Under the pieces are notes generated by a model. The model was not told the DNA's origin, made no database searches, and worked only from the letters and a program-made list of their open reading frames with translations. The position numbers and the translations under genes are program-made. DNA of 7,183 nt from Cyanobacteria bacterium NC_groundwater_1444_Ag_S-0.65um_54_12 (GTDB lineage: Bacteria > Cyanobacteriota > Sericytochromatia > S15B-MN24 > VGJW01): assembly GCA_016267585.1 (NCBI GenBank), contig JACQUT010000290.1, positions 1-7,183 of the forward strand. Reading direction: 5' to 3'. Shown one piece after another: positions 1 to 7,015 of this stretch. Positions within the stretch are counted from its first letter, which is position 1, and each line of letters begins with the position of its first letter.

Positions 1-425
<425 letters not shown>

Positions 426-447
426 CCCATAGCTGCCGACTTTGTTG

Positions 448-477
448 ACTCAAGACCGGCCTTTGATGGTCGCGAGT
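448..477. terminator. Weak bidirectional hairpin between convergent genes
   Basis: ACTC(448-451)-aa-GACC(454-457) can pair with GGTC(468-471)-gc-GAGT(474-477), giving two 4-bp helices around a 2x2 internal loop and a 10-base apical loop. It sits in the 90-base gap between the stop codons of the HEPN gene and of the second ABC gene, where termination of both transcripts is expected. There is no T-run on either strand, so it is not a canonical intrinsic terminator and may be chance. Nothing else was recognised in 426-515. Confidence 0.25.
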
Positions 478-515
478 TGGCACTCAAAGCGCACCCTTTC
501 CTGATTAGTAGGCAG

Positions 516-2360
516 TCAAGGGTTTCTAGCAAGGTAATTCGAACGATCGGATTGCAGTAACCAAAGCTTGCGATAGAGTCCGTCGGTTGCCAGGAGTTCG
601 GCATGCGTTCCTGCTTCACGAATGCGTCCTTTGTGGAGCACGATGATCCGATCGGCATGCTGCACGGTGGCCAGGCGATGTGCCACGATCAAGGTCGTAA
701 GCGTGCCGGAACGCTCGCTCAATGCTCGCTGGATCAGCGCTTCGGTATGTGAATCCACATTGGCGGTTGCTTCATCCAGGATTAATATGGCTGGCTTGGC
801 AGCCAGTGCCCGTGCCAGGGCTATGATCTGCCGCTCACCAGTAGAGAGCCCCATGCCGCGTTCTGCGAGACGAGTAGCGAGACCCTCGGGCAAGGTAGAC
901 AGGAGCGCGGCGCCGCCTGCTGATTGCAAGAATCGTCCGGTCTCGGTTTCGGTCAGTTCCGTTCTATCCAGGCAAATGTTCTCGCCGACCGTGCCCGTGA
1001 ACAGAAAAGGATCCTGCAGCACTATTCCCAGTTCATGTCGCAGATCAGCCTGCCGCCATTCGCGTACGTCATGACCATCGAGCAATACTTGCCCGCGCTG
1101 GACATCGTAAAAGCGCGCGATCAGGTTCATCAGCGAAGACTTGCCCGCGCCGGTATGTCCGACAAAAGCGACGGTCTCGCCCGCTGCCACGGCAAATGAG
1201 ATGGCGCGCAGGACCCACCGCTCGTCCTGATAGGCGAACCAAACATCTTTAAATTCGATGATTCCGTGGCGCGCTGCTTCACTAGCGGCAAGCGGACTGG
1301 TCGGTAGAACTGGCCAGAGCGGATCGCTCACCTGGGGGCGCGTGTCCAGTAACAGGAAGATGCGTTCAGCAGAAGCCATGGCGGCTTGCAAGATGTTCAA
1401 TTTTTCGGCTACTTCGCTGATGGGGTTGTAGAGTTGCCGCAGGTAAGCGGTAAAAGCATAGAGAGTACCTAGCTCCAGTGTTCCATGCAGCGAACGCAGG
1501 CCACCGTACCAGAGTAATCCGACCAGTGCCAGCGTCGCCAGAAAATCGATAACTGGTCGTAAAAGCGCTGCCACCCGGAGTTGCGACCAGGAAGCTTCGT
1601 AATAATCATTGCTGATCGCGCGGAACTCCGCCGCTTGGGCGGCTTCTCTGGTAAAAACCTGGATGATGCGCATTCCGGAAAGATTCTCGGCCAGTGTCGC
1701 ATTGATCTGGGCCAGTTTGACCCGTACTCTGCGCCAAGCTGCACGTACCAGCCGCTGGAAGATGAGGGTAGCTAGCGTGATAAAAGGAAAGACGATCAGG
1801 CCGACCAGGGCCAGTTGCCAATCCAGCCGCAACATGATGATCATGGTTCCGGCGATCACGAAGAGGTCGCGAAAGAGGTTTACCAGCACGCTGGTGTACA
1901 TCTCGTTCAGGGTCTCGGTGTCGTTGGCCACCCTGGTTACCAGTCGCCCTACCGGATTGCGATCGAAATAAGCCAGATCCAGCGTCAACAGATAATCGAA
2001 GACCTCTTGCCTGATGCGCTGGATGATGCGTTGGCCAGTTTCTTGAATCAGCAAGGCTTGGCTGTATTGCAAGGTGCCATTGAGTAGCAAGATGGCGAAG
2101 TAGGCGATCGCTAGCGACCACAAACCACCCGGTAAACCGACTGCTCCGGTGGGCGCGCTGGGAGCCAGTTCATGGTCGATGGCCAGTTTCACCAGATAAG
2201 GCTGCGCCAGCTGAAGCAAGCTGATGCCGAGCAACAAAATGATGCAAAATCCCAATAGCGCGCCATGATGTTTGGCGTAGGACAGCAGCCGGCGCATGAT
2301 CTGCGGATCATAGACCTTGCCGATGGCTTCTTCTTCACCTGACTGCGAATGTTTGAACAT
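516..2360 (-). CDS. Heterodimeric ABC exporter half-transporter, YheH/BmrD-like (degenerate signature, active Walker B)
   Basis: A 614-residue inner-membrane half-transporter with an N-terminal transmembrane domain and a C-terminal ATPase domain. Hydrophobic segments lie near residues 34-56, 81-100, 160-178, 181-202, 268-288 and 297-315. The nucleotide-binding domain shows Walker A GHTGAGKSS (401-409), Q-loop Gln449, Walker B AILILDE with Asp529 and catalytic Glu530, and H-loop His561. The ABC signature is degenerate, LSTGERQ (505-511) instead of LSGGQ. It therefore supplies the catalytic Walker motifs of the active site and the defective signature of the other site, complementing the gene just upstream. 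The start is placed at ATG 2360, 10 bases after the upstream stop, because the acidic start leading into GKVYDPQIMRRLL fits the family. An upstream ATG at 2426 (preceded by AGGTGG) or GTG at 2435 would add a Ser-rich tail overlapping the previous gene. Substrate unknown; this family includes multidrug and peptide exporters. Confidence 0.93.
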   Translation of the reverse strand: MFKHSQSGEEEAIGKVYDPQIMRRLLSYAKHHGALLGFCIILLLGISLLQLAQPYLVKLAIDHELAPSAPTGAVGLPGGLWSLAIAYFAILLLNGTLQYSQALLIQETGQRIIQRIRQEVFDYLLTLDLAYFDRNPVGRLVTRVANDTETLNEMYTSVLVNLFRDLFVIAGTMIIMLRLDWQLALVGLIVFPFITLATLIFQRLVRAAWRRVRVKLAQINATLAENLSGMRIIQVFTREAAQAAEFRAISNDYYEASWSQLRVAALLRPVIDFLATLALVGLLWYGGLRSLHGTLELGTLYAFTAYLRQLYNPISEVAEKLNILQAAMASAERIFLLLDTRPQVSDPLWPVLPTSPLAASEAARHGIIEFKDVWFAYQDERWVLRAISFAVAAGETVAFVGHTGAGKSSLMNLIARFYDVQRGQVLLDGHDVREWRQADLRHELGIVLQDPFLFTGTVGENICLDRTELTETETGRFLQSAGGAALLSTLPEGLATRLAERGMGLSTGERQIIALARALAAKPAILILDEATANVDSHTEALIQRALSERSGTLTTLIVAHRLATVQHADRIIVLHKGRIREAGTHAELLATDGLYRKLWLLQSDRSNYLARNP

Positions 2361-2370
2361 GAAGCTAGCT

Positions 2371-4143
2371 TCAGTAATCCGCGGCGAGCTGGGCTTCGAG
2401 CTGTTGCTGCTCCCAGAGGTCAGCATACTCGCCACCCTGTGCTAATAGCTGTTCATGCGTCCCTTGCTCACTGATGCGCCCCTGTTCCAGGAGGACGATA
2501 TGATCGGCCTCGCGCACGATAGACAGACGATGGGCAATCAGGATGACGGTACGCCCCTGCATGAAGTGTCGTAGCTGGGCCAGAACTTGCACTTCGGTCT
2601 GGGCATCCACTGCCGAGAGGCAATCGTCCAAGATCAAGATGGGTGGCGCTTTGATCAGTGCCCTGGCTATGCTGATACGCTGCCGTTGTCCGCCAGACAT
2701 TGTGACGCCTCGCTCGCCTAAAACGGTGGCTGACTGTTCCGGCAATTCAGCTACTTCAGCTGCGATGGCGGCCAGTTGCAGGGCTTGCATGACGGATTGG
2801 TATCCCTTGCGGGGATCGGTGAAGTCCACGTTCTGTTCTATGCTCCGGCTGAAAAGAAAAGCGTCTTGTGGCACGTAGCCGATGCTAGCACGCAGTTCCG
2901 CCAGGCGAATATCGAGAATATCGCTGCCATCCAGGAAAATGGTGCCGGGTGGCGGATCGTAAAGGCGCAATAGCAATGCCGCCAAGGTTGATTTGCCGCT
3001 TCCGGTGCGCCCGACTATGCCCAGTATCTGGCCGCGCGCTAGATCGAGCGATATACCGTCCAGAACTGGCGGACGATTTGCCGCATAGGAAAATGCTAGT
3101 TCACGTAGCTGGATTGATCCGGCGCCAGGCGGTAAGGGTAAGGCAGCTGGGCCATCAGCAATCTCTGGCTGCTGGGTCAGAATTTCGTTCAAGCGTCCCA
3201 TGGAAGCGGTGGCCCGCTGCCAGAGGTTGAAAGACCAGGAAATCGCTTCCATGGGCCATATCAGCATGTTCAAGAGGCCAAGGAATGACACTAGCTGGCC
3301 CAGCGTGAGATTCTGGCGCTGCACCAGTAATCCGCCCACTAGCAGGGCAATTGCGGTAGATGTTCCGGATAGCACCCCGACTGCCGGGTTGAAAGCTGAC
3401 TGGAAACGTGCGCTTGCCATGAACTGACGACGATAGTTGAGCGCGCTGGTGGCAAAGCCGCGTCGAAAAGTCGGCTCTTGCACGAAGCCTTTCACGATGC
3501 GGATGCCAGCAATGGCCTCTTGCGCACGATCCGTCAGTTCTCCGAAGGCCGCTTGCACCGCATGGTAGCGTTGATGGATTTGTTTGCCCAAGAAGCTTGC
3601 GATCGCCGCAATCAGCGGCATGGGGAGCAAGGCGGTCAGCGTCAAGCGCCAGTCGATGATCAGCATCATGGTAAGTGCCGGTACGAGGTAGGCCGGTGAA
3701 TCGAGACTGGCCAGCATGCCTTCCCCGGCGAAGGTTCTGATAACTTGTACGTCATTCGTGGCACAAGCCATGAGTTCACCGATTTTCTTGCGCGAGAAGA
3801 AGGTAGCCGAAAGTGTTTGCAGATGGGCGTAGAGGCGATCGCGCAAGTCGCGCTCTACCATGCGGGCCGTACCGAAGACGAATATGCGCCAGCCATAGCG
3901 GCTAAAGGCGATCGCCACTGCCAGGATCAGCAGCCAGCCCAGATAGCCGGTCAAAGTTTCCGGGGTTAAACTGGTACTGCGCAAACCATCTATGATTTGT
4001 CCGACGATCCAGGGAATGCACACTTGCCCGAGATCGGAGGCCAAGAGGATGATCCCACCTAGCGCGTAACGGTTAGCGTAAGGGCGTAATAGCGCTAGCA
4101 GGGACCAGCCATCATGGCTCAAGGGTAAGGTAAAAGAAGGCAC
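2371..4143 (-). CDS. Heterodimeric ABC exporter half-transporter, YheI/BmrC-like (canonical signature, Asp in place of catalytic Glu)
   Basis: A 590-residue half-transporter starting at GTG 4143, nine bases after the tldE stop. Hydrophobic segments lie near residues 27-50, 66-85, 145-165, 166-187, 255-275 and 281-302, consistent with the six-helix ABC type I exporter fold. The ATPase domain shows Walker A GRTGSGKST (378-386), Q-loop Gln426, an intact signature MSGGQ (482-486), Walker B ILILD ending at Asp506, then Asp507 where a catalytic Glu is expected, D-loop SAVD (510-513) and H-loop His538. The E-to-D change marks the degenerate-site subunit of heterodimeric exporters such as BmrC of BmrCD. 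Its intact signature serves the partner's active site. The two genes are adjacent and evidently encode one transporter. There is no N-terminal C39 peptidase domain, so any peptide cargo must be cleaved by another protease; TldD/TldE is encoded immediately upstream. Confidence 0.94.
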   Translation of the reverse strand: MPSFTLPLSHDGWSLLALLRPYANRYALGGIILLASDLGQVCIPWIVGQIIDGLRSTSLTPETLTGYLGWLLILAVAIAFSRYGWRIFVFGTARMVERDLRDRLYAHLQTLSATFFSRKKIGELMACATNDVQVIRTFAGEGMLASLDSPAYLVPALTMMLIIDWRLTLTALLPMPLIAAIASFLGKQIHQRYHAVQAAFGELTDRAQEAIAGIRIVKGFVQEPTFRRGFATSALNYRRQFMASARFQSAFNPAVGVLSGTSTAIALLVGGLLVQRQNLTLGQLVSFLGLLNMLIWPMEAISWSFNLWQRATASMGRLNEILTQQPEIADGPAALPLPPGAGSIQLRELAFSYAANRPPVLDGISLDLARGQILGIVGRTGSGKSTLAALLLRLYDPPPGTIFLDGSDILDIRLAELRASIGYVPQDAFLFSRSIEQNVDFTDPRKGYQSVMQALQLAAIAAEVAELPEQSATVLGERGVTMSGGQRQRISIARALIKAPPILILDDCLSAVDAQTEVQVLAQLRHFMQGRTVILIAHRLSIVREADHIVLLEQGRISEQGTHEQLLAQGGEYADLWEQQQLEAQLAADY

Positions 4144-4152
4144 CTGGTCAGC

Positions 4153-5523
4153 CTAGCACGCGATAACAGAGATGCCTTCCAGTAACATGGCAGGGAAGCA
4201 AGCCGTGCCGAAGATCTGCTGGCGGTCTGACGATAGCGCGGCGATCTCCCGCAAAGCTTCATAGAGGTTTCCGGCAATCATGGTTTCGGTAACTGGCAAG
4301 CGCTCACCGTGATCGAGCAAGAACCCGCCCTTCACCACGCCAGAAATATCGCCGGTGCTCATCTCGACGCGTCCGGAAAAACGTGGTACCAGCAGGGCCA
4401 GATCACAAGCCGCCTCCAGCTCGGATGCCGGGCGATCGCCCGGCAAAATTTCTGCCAGGCCGGCCGACAGACGTGGCGGTGTCTGGGCACTACCACGGGC
4501 ATGCCCGGTCGAGCGGCGATCAGCCAGACGCGCCTCGTAAGAATCATAGAGAAATGATTCGAGCTGGCCGTTGACCACCAGATCTAGCGGGCGAATGGGT
4601 TGACCTTCGCGATCGAAGTGACGCATGCCAAAGCTCCCCAGCCGGGTACCCGGATCGCGCAAATTGAGGCGCGAATCCGCCAGCTGGCTGCCCAGCTTGC
4701 CGCGCAGCGGACTACGCCCCTTGCGCACCGCATCGGCCGCCAGAGCTGCCAGCAGTGGTTCCACCAGCAATTCACCAACGGCATCTGGCGTGAGTATGAC
4801 AGTACCCTTGAAGCTACGACCTTTGCGCGGCCCCAGCGCGCTGACCGCTTTTTCGACAAAGCGTCGTGCTGCGGTGGCAAGTTCTGCTTCGACCAGCTGC
4901 AAGTTGTTACCCACTGCGCCATCATAGGTGAAAGAACCTACCTCGCCGGATGCCAGCGCCATGCCTACTACGAAACCAGACAGGTAAGTAGCACGGCTAC
5001 TTGCAACTATCCCGCGGGTGGTATGAATGACTTCCGTGACTTCTTCAACTGACAGACGCGCTTGATCGAGCGTGATGCGAGGGTCGAGGGCATATACGTT
5101 GCTGGTCAGCTGGTGAGTGAGTTTGGTCAGGGTAGCGGTATCCAGATCGGCCAAGGCCGGATCATAGAGGTTATCGGCTGGTGCCAGCTCGCGCAATTCA
5201 GGCAATCCGTCATGCGAATCGGCAGGCGAGCTGCGAGCCAGAGTCACGGCTTGTCTGGCGGCTTCGGCGATGGTGGCTGGTTCATTAGTGGTTACAAAAC
5301 CCCTGCTTTGCCCGCAAAACACTCGAATACCGACTAGCAGCTCTTCATCGCTCCGGGCCAGATTGAGATCGTTTTTCTCGTAGCTTACTTCGCGCGTCTC
5401 GCGTACTGTGCCAAACGCTTCCGCGTCCGTCGCACCAGCTTGCACTGCGGCTCGGGTAGCAGTGTAGCAGAGATCTAGCAAGCGGGCTTCCCGAGTATCC
5501 CGCTGCTGCAGCGAACTCATCAT
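4153..5523 (-). CDS. pmbA: TldE/PmbA family protein, non-catalytic-looking partner of the TldD metalloprotease
   Basis: A 456-residue protein, close to the usual length of about 450. In E. coli TldE (PmbA) forms a heterodimer with TldD that degrades CcdA and removes the leader of microcin B17 in the cytoplasm. Family segments seen include the STGHARG region (338-344), the GRVEMSTGDISGVVKGG segment (384-400) and the late TETMIAGNLYEAL (412-424). The zinc motif is absent: the stretch that lines up with HEAIGH of the neighbouring TldD reads VEPLLA (254-259), so both His ligands are lost while the Glu remains, as expected for TldE. The start is ATG 5523, which overlaps the tldD stop as ATGA and has a strong GGGAGG Shine-Dalgarno at 5530-5535, six bases upstream. 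A second ATG follows immediately at 5520. The open frame reaches further upstream to 5622, but this lies inside tldD. Confidence 0.95.
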   Translation of the reverse strand: MMSSLQQRDTREARLLDLCYTATRAAVQAGATDAEAFGTVRETREVSYEKNDLNLARSDEELLVGIRVFCGQSRGFVTTNEPATIAEAARQAVTLARSSPADSHDGLPELRELAPADNLYDPALADLDTATLTKLTHQLTSNVYALDPRITLDQARLSVEEVTEVIHTTRGIVASSRATYLSGFVVGMALASGEVGSFTYDGAVGNNLQLVEAELATAARRFVEKAVSALGPRKGRSFKGTVILTPDAVGELLVEPLLAALAADAVRKGRSPLRGKLGSQLADSRLNLRDPGTRLGSFGMRHFDREGQPIRPLDLVVNGQLESFLYDSYEARLADRRSTGHARGSAQTPPRLSAGLAEILPGDRPASELEAACDLALLVPRFSGRVEMSTGDISGVVKGGFLLDHGERLPVTETMIAGNLYEALREIAALSSDRQQIFGTACFPAMLLEGISVIAC

Positions 5524-6908
5524 CGTTGTCCTCCCAGGAGTACTTCGCAGCGCAAGTAAGGTCCGCCGGCATCTACCTTCATGCGCTGGCCCTTGCCACA
5601 ATAGCCGGTCCCCATGTCCCATTTGAACTCGCGGGAAACCGCATCCACGCTTTGCAAAACTTCAAAAGCCACGCCCGAGACCGTAGCACCGCGCACCAGC
5701 TCGGCCAGTTTGCCGTTGCGGATGCGTTGCGCCCGCGCCACGGCGAACATGAACTCGCCCGTGGCGTCCGCCTGACCGTTCAACGGACCTTCGAGCAAGA
5801 AGCCATCTCCTATTCCCGCTATCATTTCTGCCAGGCTAGCATCGCCAGGCTCTATGTACGTGTTGCGCATGCGAATGAGTGGTTCGTCGGCGTATTCCCA
5901 CGCTCGAGCATTGCCGGTCGGCGCTACCTCGAAGTGTGCCGCCGACTCGCGGTTATGGAGATAACTCTCGAGGATACCTTGTCTGATAATCACGGTGCGC
6001 CGGGTCGGCACGCCCTCGTCATCCACGGCTATGGTGCCGGAGGCGCCTGGATAGAACTCGGAGTTCCCGGAATCGCAGAGCGTGATGAGCTCGCTGGCTA
6101 CCCGCTGCTTGAGCTTGCCGGCTGCCACCGAACCGGCTTGCACGAAATCGGCTTCGACCGTATGACCGATAGCTTCATGCGCTAGCAGACCCACGATGCT
6201 GGGAGCCAGGATGACCTTGAAGCGCCCACCCGGCGCTGCCGGTGCGGTCGATAAATCAACCGCCAGCTGTGCTGCGCGTTCGGCCAAACCGAGATGATCA
6301 CGATCGCGAAAAACACAATCCCAGCCGCCGGTAGCACCGCTGGACTCGGAATAGGTAGCACGCGTTCCTGATCTGGCGGCCACCGCATTGACAGCAAATT
6401 CCGAGCGTACCACCTGGAGCTCGCAGGCTGCTCCATCCGAGGTGACAATTGCTTTTTCCTCGAAGATTTCCTGGTAGTTACTGCGCGCCGTCTCGACATG
6501 TGAGGAAATTTCCCGGGCCCGGGCCTCGGCCGCCAGAGCTAACTCCATCTTGGCCTCTAGTGGCTGCTGATAAAGCGCCGCGTACTCTGCGGTGGCAAAT
6601 CGGCCCCGCGCTAAATTGCCGACTGGTAGTGCAGCGACTTTGACTTTGCGAAAATCCGCGGAGGCCCTGGCAGCTATGGTCGCCTGCTCGATGGCCTGGG
6701 CGATCGCCGCATCCGAGAGATCACTGGTAGCAGCGACCCCCCATGTCCCGCGTTCCAGCACCCGTACTCCCACGCCAGAGCGCCGATAGACAATGGCATT
6801 CTCCAGACGCCCCAGCTCTACCTCGAAGCGGCGCGTCTCTTTGCGATGGTAGCGCAATTCGACAAAATGGCCAGCTTTGGCGGCTAAGCGTTCCAGTACC
6901 TCTAGCAT
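5520..6908 (-). CDS. tldD: TldD zinc metalloprotease
   Basis: A 462-residue protein from ATG 6908 (464 from the in-frame GTG at 6914). TldD is the catalytic subunit of the TldD/TldE protease, a cytoplasmic enzyme that hydrolyses small or unfolded peptides inside a closed cavity. Counting from the GTG, the zinc motif HEAIGH lies at residues 246-251 (HEXXXH: His246, Glu247, His251), and the C-terminal Cys ligand is probably Cys439 in GYCGKGQ. The family stretches APTGNARAWEYADEP (331-345) and EPGDAS (355-360) are also present. I choose ATG 6908 because AAAGGAA (6915-6921) abuts the GTG but lies at normal distance from the ATG. It is the first gene of the operon, and its stop overlaps the start of tldE by four bases, suggesting coupled translation and roughly equal amounts of the two subunits. 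Confidence 0.95.
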   Translation of the reverse strand: MLEVLERLAAKAGHFVELRYHRKETRRFEVELGRLENAIVYRRSGVGVRVLERGTWGVAATSDLSDAAIAQAIEQATIAARASADFRKVKVAALPVGNLARGRFATAEYAALYQQPLEAKMELALAAEARAREISSHVETARSNYQEIFEEKAIVTSDGAACELQVVRSEFAVNAVAARSGTRATYSESSGATGGWDCVFRDRDHLGLAERAAQLAVDLSTAPAAPGGRFKVILAPSIVGLLAHEAIGHTVEADFVQAGSVAAGKLKQRVASELITLCDSGNSEFYPGASGTIAVDDEGVPTRRTVIIRQGILESYLHNRESAAHFEVAPTGNARAWEYADEPLIRMRNTYIEPGDASLAEMIAGIGDGFLLEGPLNGQADATGEFMFAVARAQRIRNGKLAELVRGATVSGVAFEVLQSVDAVSREFKWDMGTGYCGKGQRMKVDAGGPYLRCEVLLGGQR

Positions 6909-6922
6909 GATCACTTCCTTTG

Positions 6923-6936
6923 AGCAAACTTTTGCT
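6923..6936. repeat. Perfect 6-bp inverted repeat just ahead of the tldD ribosome binding site
   Basis: AGCAAA (6923-6928) and TTTGCT (6931-6936) are perfect complements around a 2-base centre. The repeat lies one base upstream of the tldD Shine-Dalgarno and covers the predicted transcription start. It could be an operator half-site pair or a small hairpin at the 5' end of the mRNA. A function is inferred from position only. Confidence 0.4.
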
Positions 6937-6937
6937 A

Positions 6938-6966
6938 ATTATATCCCATAGCTCCCTGGTTCTTGA
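6938..6966 (-). promoter_or_regulatory. Probable sigma-70-type promoter of the tldD operon
   Basis: Read on the minus strand, 6943-6938 is TATAAT, a perfect -10 hexamer. With a 17-base spacer the -35 position (6966-6961) reads TCAAGA, which matches TTGACA at only three of six bases, so an activator or extra contacts may be needed. Transcription would start near 6931, giving a leader of roughly 20-25 bases before the tldD ATG. No other convincing promoter was seen further down the operon, in keeping with the very short gaps between its genes. Confidence 0.6.
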
Positions 6967-6972
6967 TGAACC
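6958..6972. repeat. Perfect 5-bp inverted repeat over the -35 region, operator candidate
   Basis: GGTTC (6958-6962) and GAACC (6968-6972) are perfect complements separated by five bases, giving a 15-base symmetric site centred on the predicted -35 hexamer of the tldD promoter. Dyad symmetry at this location is what a repressor site looks like, but no regulator gene is in the window and the arms are short. It could alternatively fold as a hairpin in a plus-strand transcript; the T-run that follows (6984-6989) is 11 bases away, too far for an ordinary terminator. Confidence 0.35.
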
Positions 6973-7003
6973 GCCATGGTGCTATTTTTTACAAAACTTA
7001 ACT

Positions 7004-7012
7004 GGGGGGGGG
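7004..7012 (+). repeat. Run of nine G residues
   Basis: A homopolymer G9 lies directly before the TAA (7013-7015) that opens the transposase-like frame. Such runs slip easily in replication and are error-prone in sequencing, so its length, and hence the frame relation between its two sides, should be treated with care. Confidence 0.9.
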
Positions 7013-7015
7013 TAA

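Noticed and set aside
505..535. Loss of the canonical ABC signature as a sign of a decayed exporter gene
   Set aside because: The position meant is the LSTGERQ motif of the second ABC protein (residues 505-511). The rest of the gene is intact, and the partner's complementary defect explains it as a normal heterodimeric exporter.
1606..2121. Minus-strand 171-codon frame inside the second ABC gene
   Set aside because: It is in another frame of a gene whose transmembrane domain is clearly coding, and the translation is rich in Arg, Pro and Ser without family resemblance.
5524..5622. N-terminal extension of TldE up to 5622
   Set aside because: It lies within the tldD coding sequence, is Arg-rich and unlike the family, whereas ATG 5523 has a strong GGGAGG site and gives the normal length.
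5526..6185. Long plus-strand open frame (219 codons) opposite tldD
   Set aside because: It is fully antisense to a well-supported protease gene, and the translation shows no recognisable family. It is explained by codon bias of the opposite strand.
2104..6707. The repeated GCGATCGC copies as a CRISPR or other array
   Set aside because: The copies are isolated octamers at irregular spacing inside coding sequence with no shared flanks.
6939..6976. Short minus-strand frame of 12 codons starting at ATG 6976, a possible leader peptide
   Set aside because: Its stop falls within the TATAAT box, so it would not be on the predicted tldD transcript, and no Shine-Dalgarno precedes it.
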